In this document: positions 45,571 through 54,298 of the stretch, piece after piece
How positions within the stretch are numbered: the stretch's first letter is position 1
How the letters are laid out: each line of letters begins with the position of its first letter
Assembly: GCA_951812535.1 (NCBI GenBank)
Contig: CATOSK010000006.1
Location: 186,001 to 250,000 of the forward strand
DNA from: an uncultured Dehalococcoidia bacterium
Lineage (GTDB): Bacteria; Chloroflexota; Dehalococcoidia; Lucifugimonadales; UBA3495
Length of the DNA: 64,000 nucleotides
Direction of reading: 5' to 3'
Translations under genes and position numbers: made by a program
Notes under the pieces: model-generated
Database searches by the model: none
The model's input: the letters and a program-made list of their open reading frames with translations, nothing else
What the model was told of the DNA's origin: nothing

Positions 45571-46311
45571 ATGACCACGCCCGACACCACCGCAACGACA
45601 TCCCAGGGCCCGGGCCGCTTTCGGTTGCCGGACCCGCCCCAGCGCGAGCCCGACGAGATGACCCAGTACGACCGCCTGTTCAAGACCGGCAACTCCCGCT
45701 ACCTCGCCATCCACCTGGGCCGCCCGGAAACCACCTTGGTGGAGGCTGACCGCTGGATCATCGCCGAACCCGGCACCTTCCGAGACCTGGCACGCTACCC
45801 GGACCTGCTGGTTGCCTTCGGCGCGGACCCGCAAGCTTACAAAGCCAGCAACGGATACGTCATATCGGAGCAGGGGAAGCCGCCGGACTTCGTGCTGGAA
45901 GTGGCCTCGGAGAGCACGGCGGACGTTGACGTAGGAGACAAGCGGCAGGACTACGCCGCCCTGGGGATACGGGAATACTGGCGGTTCGACGAGACGGGGG
46001 AGTATCACGGGGAGCGACTGTCCGGGGAGCGGCTGGTGGACAGCGGGTACGTCCCCGTGGAGATTGAAGAACTGCCGGGCGGCAGCTTGCAGGGATACAG
46101 TCCCGTCCTGGACCTGAACATCCGCTGGGAGGGCGGTGAGTTGGTATTTTACGACCCGGCGACAGACCGTCCCATCCTCACCTACGAGGACCAACGCGCC
46201 CACGCCGACAGCGCGCGCGAAGCCCTGATGGAAGAGCAGGCGGCTCGCGCACGGGCAGAGAGCCGCGTCTTGGAGTTGGAGGCGGAATTGAACCGGCTGA
46301 TGGGCGGCTGA
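45571..46311 (+). CDS. Uma2-family (DUF820) putative endonuclease
   Basis: A 246-residue protein. The PD-(D/E)xK-type core is YPDLLVAFGADPQAY and PPDFVLEVASESTADVDVGD, then KRQDYAALGIREYWRFDE, the classical Uma2 signature. A C-terminal coiled coil (AHADSAREALMEEQAARARA) follows. Uma2 proteins are abundant in cyanobacteria and Chloroflexota, with function poorly known (DNA nuclease fold). The ATG at 45571 lies 27 bases inside the ORF track start and gives the normal N-terminus. Confidence 0.88.
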   Translation: MTTPDTTATTSQGPGRFRLPDPPQREPDEMTQYDRLFKTGNSRYLAIHLGRPETTLVEADRWIIAEPGTFRDLARYPDLLVAFGADPQAYKASNGYVISEQGKPPDFVLEVASESTADVDVGDKRQDYAALGIREYWRFDETGEYHGERLSGERLVDSGYVPVEIEELPGGSLQGYSPVLDLNIRWEGGELVFYDPATDRPILTYEDQRAHADSAREALMEEQAARARAESRVLELEAELNRLMGG

Positions 46312-46482
46312 TTCCCGTCCGGCGGTGAAATATCTGGTCTGCGTCAGCCTCAACCGGTAGCCGGGTCTCGGCACGGCTAAGATGGTTTTAACCTTTACCT
46401 TACGCAGGACTTCGTGAGATAGAGCGAAAGTCGCTCTCCAGATCCGCTTCTTCCATACATACCCCTGCTAACCCCGCCTCTC

Positions 46483-47295
46483 ATGAAACTCACGCTGCTT
46501 ACCCTGATATTGGCTGGCACACTCGCCGCCATCGCCTGCGCCGGTACATCATCAGAAAGCGCCAGGGAGACGCTGGCGGTATCCGTCGGCCCGGCCCGAC
46601 AGGAATGCTATGGGCCATTCCGGCGCATGTGCCTGGTCGTGGACGACCAGCTGTTCTACAGCGAGATCGACGGGTTCACCCACGAGCCCGGCCACGACTA
46701 CCGGCTGCGCATCGAACGCTACGATGCCTTTCCCGGACAGGCTGAACCTCCACAAGACGCCGGCCGTTACGGTTACCGGCTAATTGAAGAACTCTCCAAG
46801 ACCCGCGCAGACGGGGAAGTGACCGAAGCGACGGTTGCCCCCGCCCGCGTCACTTGCCCCGGATCGGACGAACTTTGCCTGCTGGTCAACGGGGCGCCCC
46901 AGTGGGGCGTCATATCCGGGTTCGAGTTCCGCGCAGGCTACAAGTACCGGATCCGCTACGAGCAATATGCGGACGGTTCCCGACGCTTGCTCGAAGTCCT
47001 GTCGCAAACTCCTGCCCCAGCCGCCGTGGCCGAGATAACCGTCGGCCCCTGGCGGGTCCAATGCCGCGAAAACGCCGCCTTCACCGCAGCATGTATTGTC
47101 GTTGACGATCAACCCTACTACGGCAACATCGAAGACTTCGCCAGGAAACACGGTTACGAATACAGGTTGCGGGTCGAAAAGTACGACCTCATGCCCGGCG
47201 TTTCCGCGCCGCCGCCGGAATCATCGAAATTCGGATATCGACTGCTGGAAGTCCTGTCTGAACAACCGGCGTCAACTCCCCCGGACTCCAACTGA
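46483..47295 (+). CDS. Lipoprotein with three DUF4377 repeats
   Basis: A 270-residue exported protein. The signal LTLILAGTLAAIACAG has a lipobox Cys at about residue 19. Three repeats follow, each opening with V(G/A)PxRxxC, e.g. VSVGPARQECYGPFRRMCLV, VAPARVTCPGSDELCLLV and VGPWRVQCRENAAFTAACIV. Each continues with a Y-x-x-I-x-x-F segment and YRLR(I/V)E-x-Y and ends YRLIEELS or LLEVLS. Paired cysteines within each repeat suggest disulfides. Function unknown; the DUF4377 fold is periplasmic. A fragment of the same family lies at 15403. Confidence 0.85.
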   Translation: MKLTLLTLILAGTLAAIACAGTSSESARETLAVSVGPARQECYGPFRRMCLVVDDQLFYSEIDGFTHEPGHDYRLRIERYDAFPGQAEPPQDAGRYGYRLIEELSKTRADGEVTEATVAPARVTCPGSDELCLLVNGAPQWGVISGFEFRAGYKYRIRYEQYADGSRRLLEVLSQTPAPAAVAEITVGPWRVQCRENAAFTAACIVVDDQPYYGNIEDFARKHGYEYRLRVEKYDLMPGVSAPPPESSKFGYRLLEVLSEQPASTPPDSN

Positions 47296-47511
47296 CGGCA
47301 GGCTGCCGTCGATTCAACCGCCGCAACCCCTCTTCCGGTTCTGCCTCAGCGGGGATGCCTCGGTATCCGCCAACAGGTTGGCGGGATCGCTGTACCTGTA
47401 CAGCGGCATCCCCACTCTCCTTGTTCCAACTCTCCCTCTCTATAAACTAACCTCCCCGAATCTGCTATCGTCCTGCGTTGGGGCAGAAGGCGGAGACGTT
47501 GACCGGGTCCA

Positions 47512-48699
47512 TTACTGGTGGGCACGCCCTTCGTAGGGATGATCGCCGGTGAGGAGGTCGCCCTCGGCGAAGCGGCCGGCCCGGAAGTCGCCGACGGGGT
47601 GGTCTTTGCACTCCCCGTGCATGACCAGCTCGGCGACCATCCGGCCCGTCACGGGAGACAGCTTGAAGCCGTGCCCGGAGAAGCCGGCGGCCCAGTAGAG
47701 GCCCTCCACGGCGGCGGACTTGTCCAGGACCGGGTTGCCGTCCGGCGTCATGTCGTAGAGGGAGCCGTAGCCCCCCATCTGGGTGGCGGCGGCGAACCCT
47801 GGGAAGCGGAACCTGGCCCGGTCCCAGTAGCGGGTGATGGTGTCGTGGTCGGCATTGAGCCCGAAGGCGTCCGGGTTCACCACCTCTTCCAGGTCACCCG
47901 GCGCCTCGCCGCCGACCAGGGTCTTGAAACCGGCGTTGGTGCGAAAGTAGGCCCCGGTGGTATTGTCGATAACGGCAGTATCCAGGGACTCGAGGGACGG
48001 CGGCCGCCGCAGGTGGACCATCTGCACGCGGATGGGTGTCACCGGCAGGGTTTCTCCCAGGGGAGCGGCCAGGCGGTTGACCCAGGGGCCGGTGGCGGCG
48101 ACCACCGCGTCGGCCTCGATGGGGCCGTCATCGGTGTCGACGCCGACGACCTTCCCGCCGGCGGTCCTGATACCCGTGACGGCGCATCCGGTGAGGATTT
48201 CGGCCCCGCGGTCCTGGGCTGCCTGGGCATAAGCGTAGGTGGTGGCCATGGGGTCGGCGTAGCCGGAGTTGGGCTCGTAGGCTCCGACGGCGACTCCCTC
48301 GGTGTTCAGGATGGGAAGGATCTCGGCAATGTCGGAGGGGGTCAGAAGCTCGATTTCCACTCCCAGGGAGCGGTTCATGGCGACGTTGGCCCGGACCGCA
48401 TCGGCGTCGTTCTGGCCCCAGAGGAGCAGGCGGCCGGTCTGGGTGAAGCGGGCGTCGCCGCCGACGGCGTCCTGCCAGTTGTGGAAGATGGCGCTGGCTT
48501 CCTGGGCCATGCGGACCAGGGTCGGGTGGAGGTAATGCTCCCGGACCATGGCGCCAGAGCGGCCGCTGGCGCCCCCGGCCAGGTGTCCCTTCTCCACCAG
48601 GAGGACCCTTCCCGCACCCATGCGGGCGAGGTGCATGGCGGTGCTGGCGCCGTTGACGCCCCCGCCGATGACGACCACGTTAGCTGATTGGCTGGTCAT
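47512..48699 (-). CDS. FAD-dependent oxidoreductase of the DAO (glycine/sarcosine oxidase) family
   Basis: A 395-residue flavoenzyme. VVVIGGGVNGASTAMHLARM is the FAD-binding fingerprint, VLLVEKGHLAGGASGRSGAM the adjacent DAO motif, and DADDGPIEADAVVAATGPWV-like sequence (VDTDDGPIEADAVVAATGPW) the interdomain strand. The end YDMTPDGNPVLDKSAAVEGL and AAGFSGHGFKLSPVTG are characteristic of sarcosine/glycine oxidase-like enzymes. The amine substrate cannot be specified. The cupin gene lies just upstream on the same strand. Confidence 0.9.
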   Translation of the reverse strand: MTSQSANVVVIGGGVNGASTAMHLARMGAGRVLLVEKGHLAGGASGRSGAMVREHYLHPTLVRMAQEASAIFHNWQDAVGGDARFTQTGRLLLWGQNDADAVRANVAMNRSLGVEIELLTPSDIAEILPILNTEGVAVGAYEPNSGYADPMATTYAYAQAAQDRGAEILTGCAVTGIRTAGGKVVGVDTDDGPIEADAVVAATGPWVNRLAAPLGETLPVTPIRVQMVHLRRPPSLESLDTAVIDNTTGAYFRTNAGFKTLVGGEAPGDLEEVVNPDAFGLNADHDTITRYWDRARFRFPGFAAATQMGGYGSLYDMTPDGNPVLDKSAAVEGLYWAAGFSGHGFKLSPVTGRMVAELVMHGECKDHPVGDFRAGRFAEGDLLTGDHPYEGRAHQ

Positions 48700-48758
48700 G
48701 GTGGGTATTCCTTGCGATTGTGCTGAACCGGATTATATGGACTGGGGAGCATTCACGG

Positions 48759-49196
48759 CTAGACGGTCGCAGGCCCCAATCCACCTGGGTTGGCGGGCTG
48801 GGCTTCGTCCTCCCCGGGCCAGGGAGGCATGGTGACGCACAGGAAACGGAGGGGAGCGTCCGGCGCAGCGGCGAACTGAAAGGGCCATCCGGTGGGGATG
48901 GTCAGCGCGTCCCCGGGGGCCACATCCATTGGAGGAACGCTTTCCGGCGCCGCGTCCGGCGGACAGCGCCAGACCTGTCCGGCTCCTTCCAGGATGTACC
49001 AGACCTCCTCGACGGTGCGGTGGCGGACGGGCCGTGACACCTGCCCGGCGGGAAGGGTGACCTCGACGGCGCTGGCCCGGGACGCTCCGTAGGCGGCGTC
49101 GACAAGGAAGCGGATTTCCGACCCGTCAGGAGCGGTGGCGTCGGGAGCGTTCCGGCGGCGGCCAGAGGGCGGGATAGGTGGCGGGGGTTGGGGCAT
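48759..49196 (-). CDS. Cupin-domain protein
   Basis: From ATG 49196 (the ORF track start at 49280 runs into the neighbouring Abi gene) about 145 residues. The single cupin barrel shows PVRHRTVEEVWYILEGAGQV and VAPGDALTIPTGWPFQFAAA, the first with the metal-site His/Glu (motif 1), the second the usual PxG-x5-7-P-x-x-x-x-F of motif 2 with the metal His missing or shifted. The probable role is a small-molecule sensor or dioxygenase-like enzyme; unknown substrate. 60 bases from the DAO gene; possible operon. Confidence 0.7.
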   Translation of the reverse strand: MPQPPPPIPPSGRRRNAPDATAPDGSEIRFLVDAAYGASRASAVEVTLPAGQVSRPVRHRTVEEVWYILEGAGQVWRCPPDAAPESVPPMDVAPGDALTIPTGWPFQFAAAPDAPLRFLCVTMPPWPGEDEAQPANPGGLGPATV

Positions 49197-49212
49197 GAGG
49201 GAGGTCTTATTC

Positions 49213-49881
49213 CTAAATTGCAAGGATGAGCCTTTGGTAATGTTCGATGCCCTGGGAATGAACGGCGGGAAAACGGTCAATCAATTGTACGAGAGATTGT
49301 TTCTCCGGGCTAATCCAGCCGACGACTTCCACAATTTGTTGGTGGGTGGTGGGCAGGTCTTGTCTATACCAAATCGGTTCGTAATGGAAGACCCGGTTGC
49401 GCAACTCTCGGAATTTGTTAAGGCGTTTGGAAAATTCCTTTCGGGTGCGAATTTTCGCAGGGGCGTAAGGGAAAACGGATTGGAGCAAGGCGGGCCACAA
49501 TATTCCCTTCGATTCATAGGCTTTGTTGAACAAGTGCGTCCAAAACCCAAAGTTGGAATCGGACACAATTTGTCCGGGAGTTAGGGGTTTATTCCTTTCG
49601 GACAATCTATCTTTGATTTCCTCGAACTGCTCTACCCCGTTTTCAACCAAGATGTCCTCAAACCAGAACTCCTTGCCAACCATCTGGAAAATAGCGTCGT
49701 GGATACTGTTGCGTAGGGCGATTTCCAACCCGTTCAAGGCAGGGTAAAGACTTTCACACAACGCCGTGTTCCACAAATACCGGGCATAAACTTCTGATTC
49801 GAGGTCTGCTCTCAAGCGGTATGGCCTCAATCGGTCTGCGGAAATGGACTCTTCCAGGCGTTCGAAAAACCCAGCTTGCAT
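49213..49881 (-). CDS. Abi-like HEPN protein (abortive-infection type)
   Basis: A 222-residue protein with clearly lower GC than neighbours. YLWNTALCESLYPALNGLEI and ALRNSIHDAI match the Abi-like (Abi_2/AbiD) family N-terminus; NFGFWTHLFNKAY is a further family motif. KFRELRNRVFHYEPIWY holds the HEPN R-x4-H RNase motif. Such proteins are considered abortive-infection or toxin-type RNases. ATG 49881 lies 27 bases from a perfect 16-bp inverted repeat (49909-49942) that could be its operator-promoter. Its low GC points to transfer. Confidence 0.8.
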   Translation of the reverse strand: MQAGFFERLEESISADRLRPYRLRADLESEVYARYLWNTALCESLYPALNGLEIALRNSIHDAIFQMVGKEFWFEDILVENGVEQFEEIKDRLSERNKPLTPGQIVSDSNFGFWTHLFNKAYESKGILWPALLQSVFPYAPAKIRTRKEFSKRLNKFRELRNRVFHYEPIWYRQDLPTTHQQIVEVVGWISPEKQSLVQLIDRFPAVHSQGIEHYQRLILAI

Positions 49882-49908
49882 TGGTGGTTGTGCTTGTTTT
49901 GTGATTAG

Positions 49909-49942
49909 CCGTTATAATGGGCCTACAGGCCCATTATAACGG
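49909..49942. promoter_or_regulatory. Perfect 16-bp inverted repeat with TATAAT in each arm
   Basis: CCGTTATAATGGGCCT, two bases, then its exact complement. Either strand reads TATAAT. It lies directly upstream of the Abi-like gene and could be a promoter with autoregulatory operator or a divergent promoter pair. Confidence 0.55.
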
Positions 49943-50039
49943 TGGGGCGACAAGATAAACGGTCAGGACTGTTCCACTCCTGCTTTAAAGCAGAAATGGT
50001 TAGCAACCATCAGGCGAAATCCTGCGGGGCCACAAACAA

Positions 50040-50132
50040 TTGCATTTCCCAGCAAACCCTGTATAATTATCCATGCAGCCCCCGGATAAGTCCTCTCCCG
50101 GCCTTTGAGCCGGTGACGGCCCCGGGGTTTTT
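50040..50132 (+). ncRNA. Candidate small RNA with promoter and intrinsic terminator
   Basis: TTGCAT (50040-50045), 16-base spacer, TATAAT (50062-50067) forms a promoter. The transcript from about 50074 would fold into CCGGC/GCCGG inside CCCCGG (50080-50085) / CCGGGG (50122-50127) and end at T5 (50128-50132). No ORF with a ribosome binding site is inside. Length about 60 nt. Confidence 0.4.
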
Positions 50133-50161
50133 CTTTGTCCGGTAGTATCCTGACGAAGAAG

Positions 50162-50183
50162 CCCCCGGCAGCACTGCCGGGGG
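50162..50183 (-). terminator. Terminator of the enoyl-CoA hydratase gene
   Basis: CCCCCGGCA-GCAC-TGCCGGGGG, a 9-bp perfect stem 35 bases beyond the hydratase stop, followed on the minus strand by CTTCTTC. Confidence 0.65.
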
Positions 50184-50217
50184 CCCTTTGCTGTTCCGGC
50201 TTGGGGGTTGTTCGGGG

Positions 50218-50991
50218 CTAGGAAACGCGGGGCTTACGGCCCTTGCGGTCGAGGAAGTCGCGGAACCCCTCCTCAACGGAAAGGCCCTTGAAGCGGTCGC
50301 CCCGGGCGTTGATCTCGTTCAGGAACTGCTCCTCCAGGGGCTGGCCGCTGTGCTCCAGGAGCATCTGCTTGATGTTGGCGACGCCCACGGCCCGGTTCTT
50401 GGCGATGCCGGCGGCAACCTCCACGGTCTTGTCCAGGAGCTGTTCGCTGGGGACCAGGTGGTTGATCAGCCCGATGTGGTAGGCCTCGTCGGCAAAGACT
50501 TCCCGGCCGCTGAAGAGTAGCTCCTTCGCCCGGTTGATCCCCACCAGGCGGGGAAGGCTCCAGGTGGCGTTCATCTGTCCGTAGTTGACGGCGAGGAAGC
50601 GGAAGCTGGTCTTCTCGCATCCGACCAGGAAGTCCATGGCGGTGGCCATGACGGTGCCGCCCCCGTAGCAAAGGCCGTTGATGGCGCCGATGATGGGCTT
50701 GACCGAGGTGGTGAGGTGCCAGGTGTACTCGGAGCGTTCCTTCTGGACCTCCTCCCGCTCCTCGGCGGTGCGCTCCCGGTTCTCGTGGATGTCGGCTCCG
50801 GCGGAGAAGGCGCGCTCTCCGGCGCCGGTGATGATGATGGCGCCAACGTCCTCGTCCAGTTCCATGCCGGTGATGGCCTCGTCCAGCTCACGGGTCAGTC
50901 CCAGGTTGAGGGCGTTCAGGACCTCGGGGCGGTTGAGGGTGATGACGGCGACGCGGTCGGTCTGGTCGGTCGTGATGAACTCGTAGCTCAT
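50218..50991 (-). CDS. Enoyl-CoA hydratase/isomerase family protein
   Basis: A 257-residue crotonase-fold protein starting at ATG 50991 (AGGAG 9-10 bases upstream; the ORF track extension to 51201 is in the intergenic region). VAVITLNRPEVLNALNLGLT and IITGAGERAFSAGADIHENR form the oxyanion-hole N-half; KPIIGAINGLCYGGGTVMAT is the second oxyanion glycine loop. ALxxGLIN-like YHIGLINHLVP and AGIAKNRAVGVANIKQMLL follow. Catalytic Glu positions are not canonical (YGQMNATWSLPRLVG), so the reaction could be hydration, isomerisation or hydrolysis. Confidence 0.88.
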   Translation of the reverse strand: MSYEFITTDQTDRVAVITLNRPEVLNALNLGLTRELDEAITGMELDEDVGAIIITGAGERAFSAGADIHENRERTAEEREEVQKERSEYTWHLTTSVKPIIGAINGLCYGGGTVMATAMDFLVGCEKTSFRFLAVNYGQMNATWSLPRLVGINRAKELLFSGREVFADEAYHIGLINHLVPSEQLLDKTVEVAAGIAKNRAVGVANIKQMLLEHSGQPLEEQFLNEINARGDRFKGLSVEEGFRDFLDRKGRKPRVS

Positions 50992-51247
50992 GGGTGAATG
51001 ACTCCTGTTCGGGTTAAGGTGTGTTGCGGCGGGCTGTTGCGAATAGCACCCGCTGGCAGTGTGAGTCCCATAATACATCACAAACGAAGGGGAAAGTAGA
51101 CGGCTTCCGGGAAGTGCGTTGACCGGTGACCGGCAACTTTTCTCTATTCTCCGGCGCGGTCTGCGACCGGCGTTGAGCGTTATAGACCCGCTGCGTCCCA
51201 AAAGCTATCATTGGGGTCGAGGAGGTCGAGCGGTTGGTGGGGTGTCG

Positions 51248-51511
51248 ATGAACCGACGGAGATTGTTCCGACGGCTGGTCGGCGGGGCGGTGAACAACGT
51301 CGCCTTTACCGACATGGTGGACTTGGTGGAAGGATTCGGGTTTGGCCTTGTGCGGAAACGGCAGTCACCATATATTCGCCCAGCCAGGTATTGACGACCA
51401 GGTATTGACGACCAGATAAACTTGCAGAGGGTCGGACGAGAAGCCAAACCTTATCAGATTCGGCAGTTTCTCAGGCTGGTGGAGCGAAACGGACTCCGGT
51501 TAGAGGACTAA
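51248..51511 (+). pseudogene. hicA: HicA toxin gene inactivated by frameshifts
   Basis: ATG 51248 encodes LFRRLVGGAVNNVAFTDMVD, LVEGFGFGLVRKR, the start of a HicA mRNA interferase. The catalytic-His motif GSHHIFAQPGIDD appears only one frame over, so a base is missing after the KR codons. A 14-bp tandem duplication (AGGTATTGACGACC twice, about 51388-51415) then breaks the frame again; removing it gives QINLQRVGREAKPYQIRQFL and LRLVERNGLRLED to the stop at 51509-51511. Both changes must be undone to restore HicA. It ends two bases before hicB. Confidence 0.7.
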
Positions 51512-51513
51512 TC

Positions 51514-51729
51514 ATGAAAGATTACCACATCAATATCTTCCAAAGGGAAGAAGATGGCGGTTATATCGCGGACATCCCCGACCTGGAGTCATGCTCCGCC
51601 TTCGGAAGCACGCCGGAAGAGGCTCTCGCCGAAGTGACCCGGGCAAGGACGACCTGGCTGGAAGCTGCCGAGTCTGCTGGAAAGTCCGTGCCAACTCCCC
51701 GGTACCTTCCGGCAATCTATCTGGTCTGA
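51514..51729 (+). CDS. hicB: HicB-type antitoxin
   Basis: A 71-residue intact protein: YHINIFQREEDGGYIADIPD and LESCSAFGSTPEEALAEVTR, the conserved HicB partial RNase H-like fold with the CSAFG-x-T-x-EEAL motif. The C-terminus lacks a DNA-binding ribbon-helix-helix domain. Normally neutralises HicA and is encoded behind it, as here. Because hicA is broken, the antitoxin is probably a leftover. Confidence 0.85.
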   Translation: MKDYHINIFQREEDGGYIADIPDLESCSAFGSTPEEALAEVTRARTTWLEAAESAGKSVPTPRYLPAIYLV

Positions 51730-51769
51730 ACCAGCGCTAATCCAGCGTTCCTTCCATCAGGGGAGCTAA

Positions 51770-53143
51770 ATGGGTTTCACCCGGCGTCTGGCCGAATACG
51801 TGCATGGCTTTTCCAGCGGCCCACCTCTGCCTCCGGACGTGGCGGAGCGGGCCAAGGAAATGATGGTCAACGCCGCCGCTGTTGCCCTGGCGGCAGCGGC
51901 CCAGCCGGAAAGCCGCACCATCACCAGGTTCGCCCAGGATATGCAGGGCAACGGAAAATGCACCATCATCGGGATGGGGCTGCGGTCGTCCCCGGTGTAC
52001 GCGGCTCTGGCCAACGGGACGATGGTACACCTGCTGGACTTCGACGACGAGGTCGCCGGGCGGGGCATTCACCCATCGGGGGCGGTTCTTCCGGTGGTGA
52101 TGGCGCTGGGAGAGATGAACGGGTCGCCGGGGGCGGACGTCCTGGCGGCCTACGTGCTGGGCTGCGAGGTCATCGCCAAGTTGGAGGGGGTCGGTGCCGC
52201 CGGCTGGTGGAGCGTTCAATCCAAGTCCTTATCAAGCGGGGCAGCGGGAGCCATCGGGGCCGCCTCCGCCGCCTCCGCCGTGCTGGGTCTCGACGTGCAG
52301 CAAACGGAAAACGCGCTGGGGCTCGCCTGTGGGGCTGCGGGGGGCGGCGCAGGCGTCCTTCCCACCGGGGCGAGAGCGTTGCAAAGGGGGCAGGCGGCCA
52401 TGACCGGGGTGCTCTCCGGGATGCTGGCCCAGCAGGGCATCGCCGCTCCGCCGGGAGCGATGGAAGCGGCGGGGGGCTGGCTGGACACCCATTGGGGTGC
52501 TGGGCAGGCCGAATCCGAATGGGCGGACCGGTTCTTCAGCGGCCTGGGCAACCCCTACGGAGTTATGGACCCTGGCGTCACGATGAAGTTTTATCCTTGC
52601 GCGACGGCCAGCCATACTACGGTGGAGGCGCTGCTTCAGTTGATGCAGCAGTACCAGATCCAGGCTTCCGATGTTGCGTCGGTCCACGTCAGCGTGGCAC
52701 AGGAAGCTTTGAATGTGCTGCCCTATCCCACTCCGGCCAACGGTGCCGAGGCCAAGGCATGCCTCAGCTACATCGCGGCGGCTACTCTGCTCCACGGGCA
52801 TCCTCTCATCGACCATTTCTCCGACCTCGCAGTGCAGGACTCGGATGTGCGGCAGGCCATGGACCGGGTGACGGTGGAGGCCTCTGAGACCGCCACTCTG
52901 CTGATCCCCAACCCCAGCACGGTGGCGGTGGAGTTGACCGACGGGCGCATCCTGCGGCACCGGGCCGAGTACGCCCGCGGCTACCCGCAGCTTCCCCTGG
53001 ACCGCGAGGAGATGGACGCCAAGTTCCTGTACTGCTCCCGGTACATCCTTCCCGCCGACCACATCGAGGAGGCCATCGACAGCTTCCGCGGGTTGGAAGA
53101 CATCGTCAACGTCACCGGCATGGCCTCTGTCCTGGGGGGATAG
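51770..53143 (+). CDS. MmgE/PrpD family protein (2-methylcitrate dehydratase-like), first copy
   Basis: A 457-residue protein of typical length. TRRLAEYVHGFSSGPPLPPD and MMVNAAAVALAAAAQPES start the helical domain; YAALANGTMVHLLDFDDEVA holds the conserved L-D-x-D-D motif, followed by GIHPSGAVLPVVMALGEMNG. KFYPCATASHTTVEALLQLM and a C-terminal MmgE/PrpD sheet complete it. Members dehydrate 2-methylcitrate, isomerise cis-aconitate-like acids or act on other hydroxyacids; no propionate-degradation partners (prpB/prpC) are nearby. MmgE/PrpD genes are multiplied in SAR202-type genomes. ATG 51770 follows GGGAGC. Confidence 0.9.
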   Translation: MGFTRRLAEYVHGFSSGPPLPPDVAERAKEMMVNAAAVALAAAAQPESRTITRFAQDMQGNGKCTIIGMGLRSSPVYAALANGTMVHLLDFDDEVAGRGIHPSGAVLPVVMALGEMNGSPGADVLAAYVLGCEVIAKLEGVGAAGWWSVQSKSLSSGAAGAIGAASAASAVLGLDVQQTENALGLACGAAGGGAGVLPTGARALQRGQAAMTGVLSGMLAQQGIAAPPGAMEAAGGWLDTHWGAGQAESEWADRFFSGLGNPYGVMDPGVTMKFYPCATASHTTVEALLQLMQQYQIQASDVASVHVSVAQEALNVLPYPTPANGAEAKACLSYIAAATLLHGHPLIDHFSDLAVQDSDVRQAMDRVTVEASETATLLIPNPSTVAVELTDGRILRHRAEYARGYPQLPLDREEMDAKFLYCSRYILPADHIEEAIDSFRGLEDIVNVTGMASVLGG

Positions 53144-53220
53144 CCAGTCCAGGCCCTTTTTGTCCCAGCGCCGGGAGGCCCAACAGGTTCCCCCATCTAT
53201 CACAACCGGGAGGATATGCG

Positions 53221-54189
53221 ATGAAAGCGGTCAGAGCCCACGAAATCGGCGGCCCAGAAGTCCTGAAGTATGAGGATATCCCCGAAGCCTCCCCCGGACC
53301 GGGAGAGGCGCTGCTGGACATCCGGTCCATCGGGGTCAACTACACCGACGTTTCCAGCCGCAAGGGTACCAACCCTCCGCCCAGCCTGCCGTGGACGCCG
53401 GGTCGGGAGGCGGCGGGAGTGGTCAAGGCGGTGGGCGATGGCGTCACCGAGGTGGCGGTGGGCGACCGGGTGGCCTACGCCATGCACACCGGGTCCTACT
53501 CCCAGGAGGCCGTCGTTCCGTCGTGGCTCCTGGTGCGCCTGCCCGATGGTGTGGAATTCGCCACCGGAGCGGCGACGATGCTCCAGGCCATGACGGCCCA
53601 TTTCCTCACCTTCGGAATCACCCGATTGAATCCGGGGGACTCGGCCCTGGTACACGCCGGGGCGGGCGGCGTCGGGCTGCTCCTGATCCAGATGCTGAAG
53701 AAGGTGGGACTCCACGTCTTCACCACAGTATCCACCGGGGACAAGGCCCAACTCGCCCGGGACGCCGGCGCCGACGTGACCATCAACTACACCGAAGCGG
53801 ACTTTGCCGAAGAGGTCAGGAAGGCGACGGGCGGGACAGGCATTCGCATCGTCTTCGACGCGGTGGGCCGCACCACCTTCGACGACAGCATCAAGTGCCT
53901 GGGACGCCGGGGCCACATGGCGTTCTACGGCCAGGCCAGCGGTCCGGTGGGACCCATCGACTCCGGCGTCCTGCGGAACGGGTCGCTGTTCCTGACCCGT
54001 CCCAGCCTGGGTGACTACACGGCGACCCGTGAGGAACTGCTGCAGCGGGCCGACGAGTGTCTCAACTGGGTGCAGTCCGGCGAGCTCAAGCTGCACATCG
54101 GTTTGGAGCTGCCCCTTTCCGATGCCGCCGAGGCCCACCGGCAGTTGGAGGGGCGGATGACCACCGGGAAGATTCTGCTGACGCCGTAG
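53221..54189 (+). CDS. Quinone oxidoreductase-type medium-chain dehydrogenase
   Basis: A 322-residue MDR-family protein. MKAVRAHEIGGPEVLKYEDI is the standard N-terminus, GREAAGVVKAVGDGVTEVAVGDRVAY the GroES-like segment, and VHAGAGGVGLLLIQMLKK the NADPH-binding GxGxxG. No structural or catalytic Zn cysteines are present, so it is of the zeta-crystallin/QOR type reducing quinones or enals with NADPH. ATG 53221 follows GGGAGGAT. It is 77 bases after the MmgE/PrpD gene on the same strand. Confidence 0.92.
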   Translation: MKAVRAHEIGGPEVLKYEDIPEASPGPGEALLDIRSIGVNYTDVSSRKGTNPPPSLPWTPGREAAGVVKAVGDGVTEVAVGDRVAYAMHTGSYSQEAVVPSWLLVRLPDGVEFATGAATMLQAMTAHFLTFGITRLNPGDSALVHAGAGGVGLLLIQMLKKVGLHVFTTVSTGDKAQLARDAGADVTINYTEADFAEEVRKATGGTGIRIVFDAVGRTTFDDSIKCLGRRGHMAFYGQASGPVGPIDSGVLRNGSLFLTRPSLGDYTATREELLQRADECLNWVQSGELKLHIGLELPLSDAAEAHRQLEGRMTTGKILLTP

Positions 54190-54298
54190 GTAAGCGTCCG
54201 AAAAGGAAGCGTCCGGAAGAGAAGCGTCCGGCTATGTTGGCTGAATTCGGTGCGTTGCCTATAATGGGGGCGTTCCATTCTTTGGGGAGGTCAACCAA

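Noticed and set aside
47518-48687. 389-aa plus-strand ORF
   Set aside because: Antisense of the DAO oxidoreductase; Gly/Val/Asp-rich.
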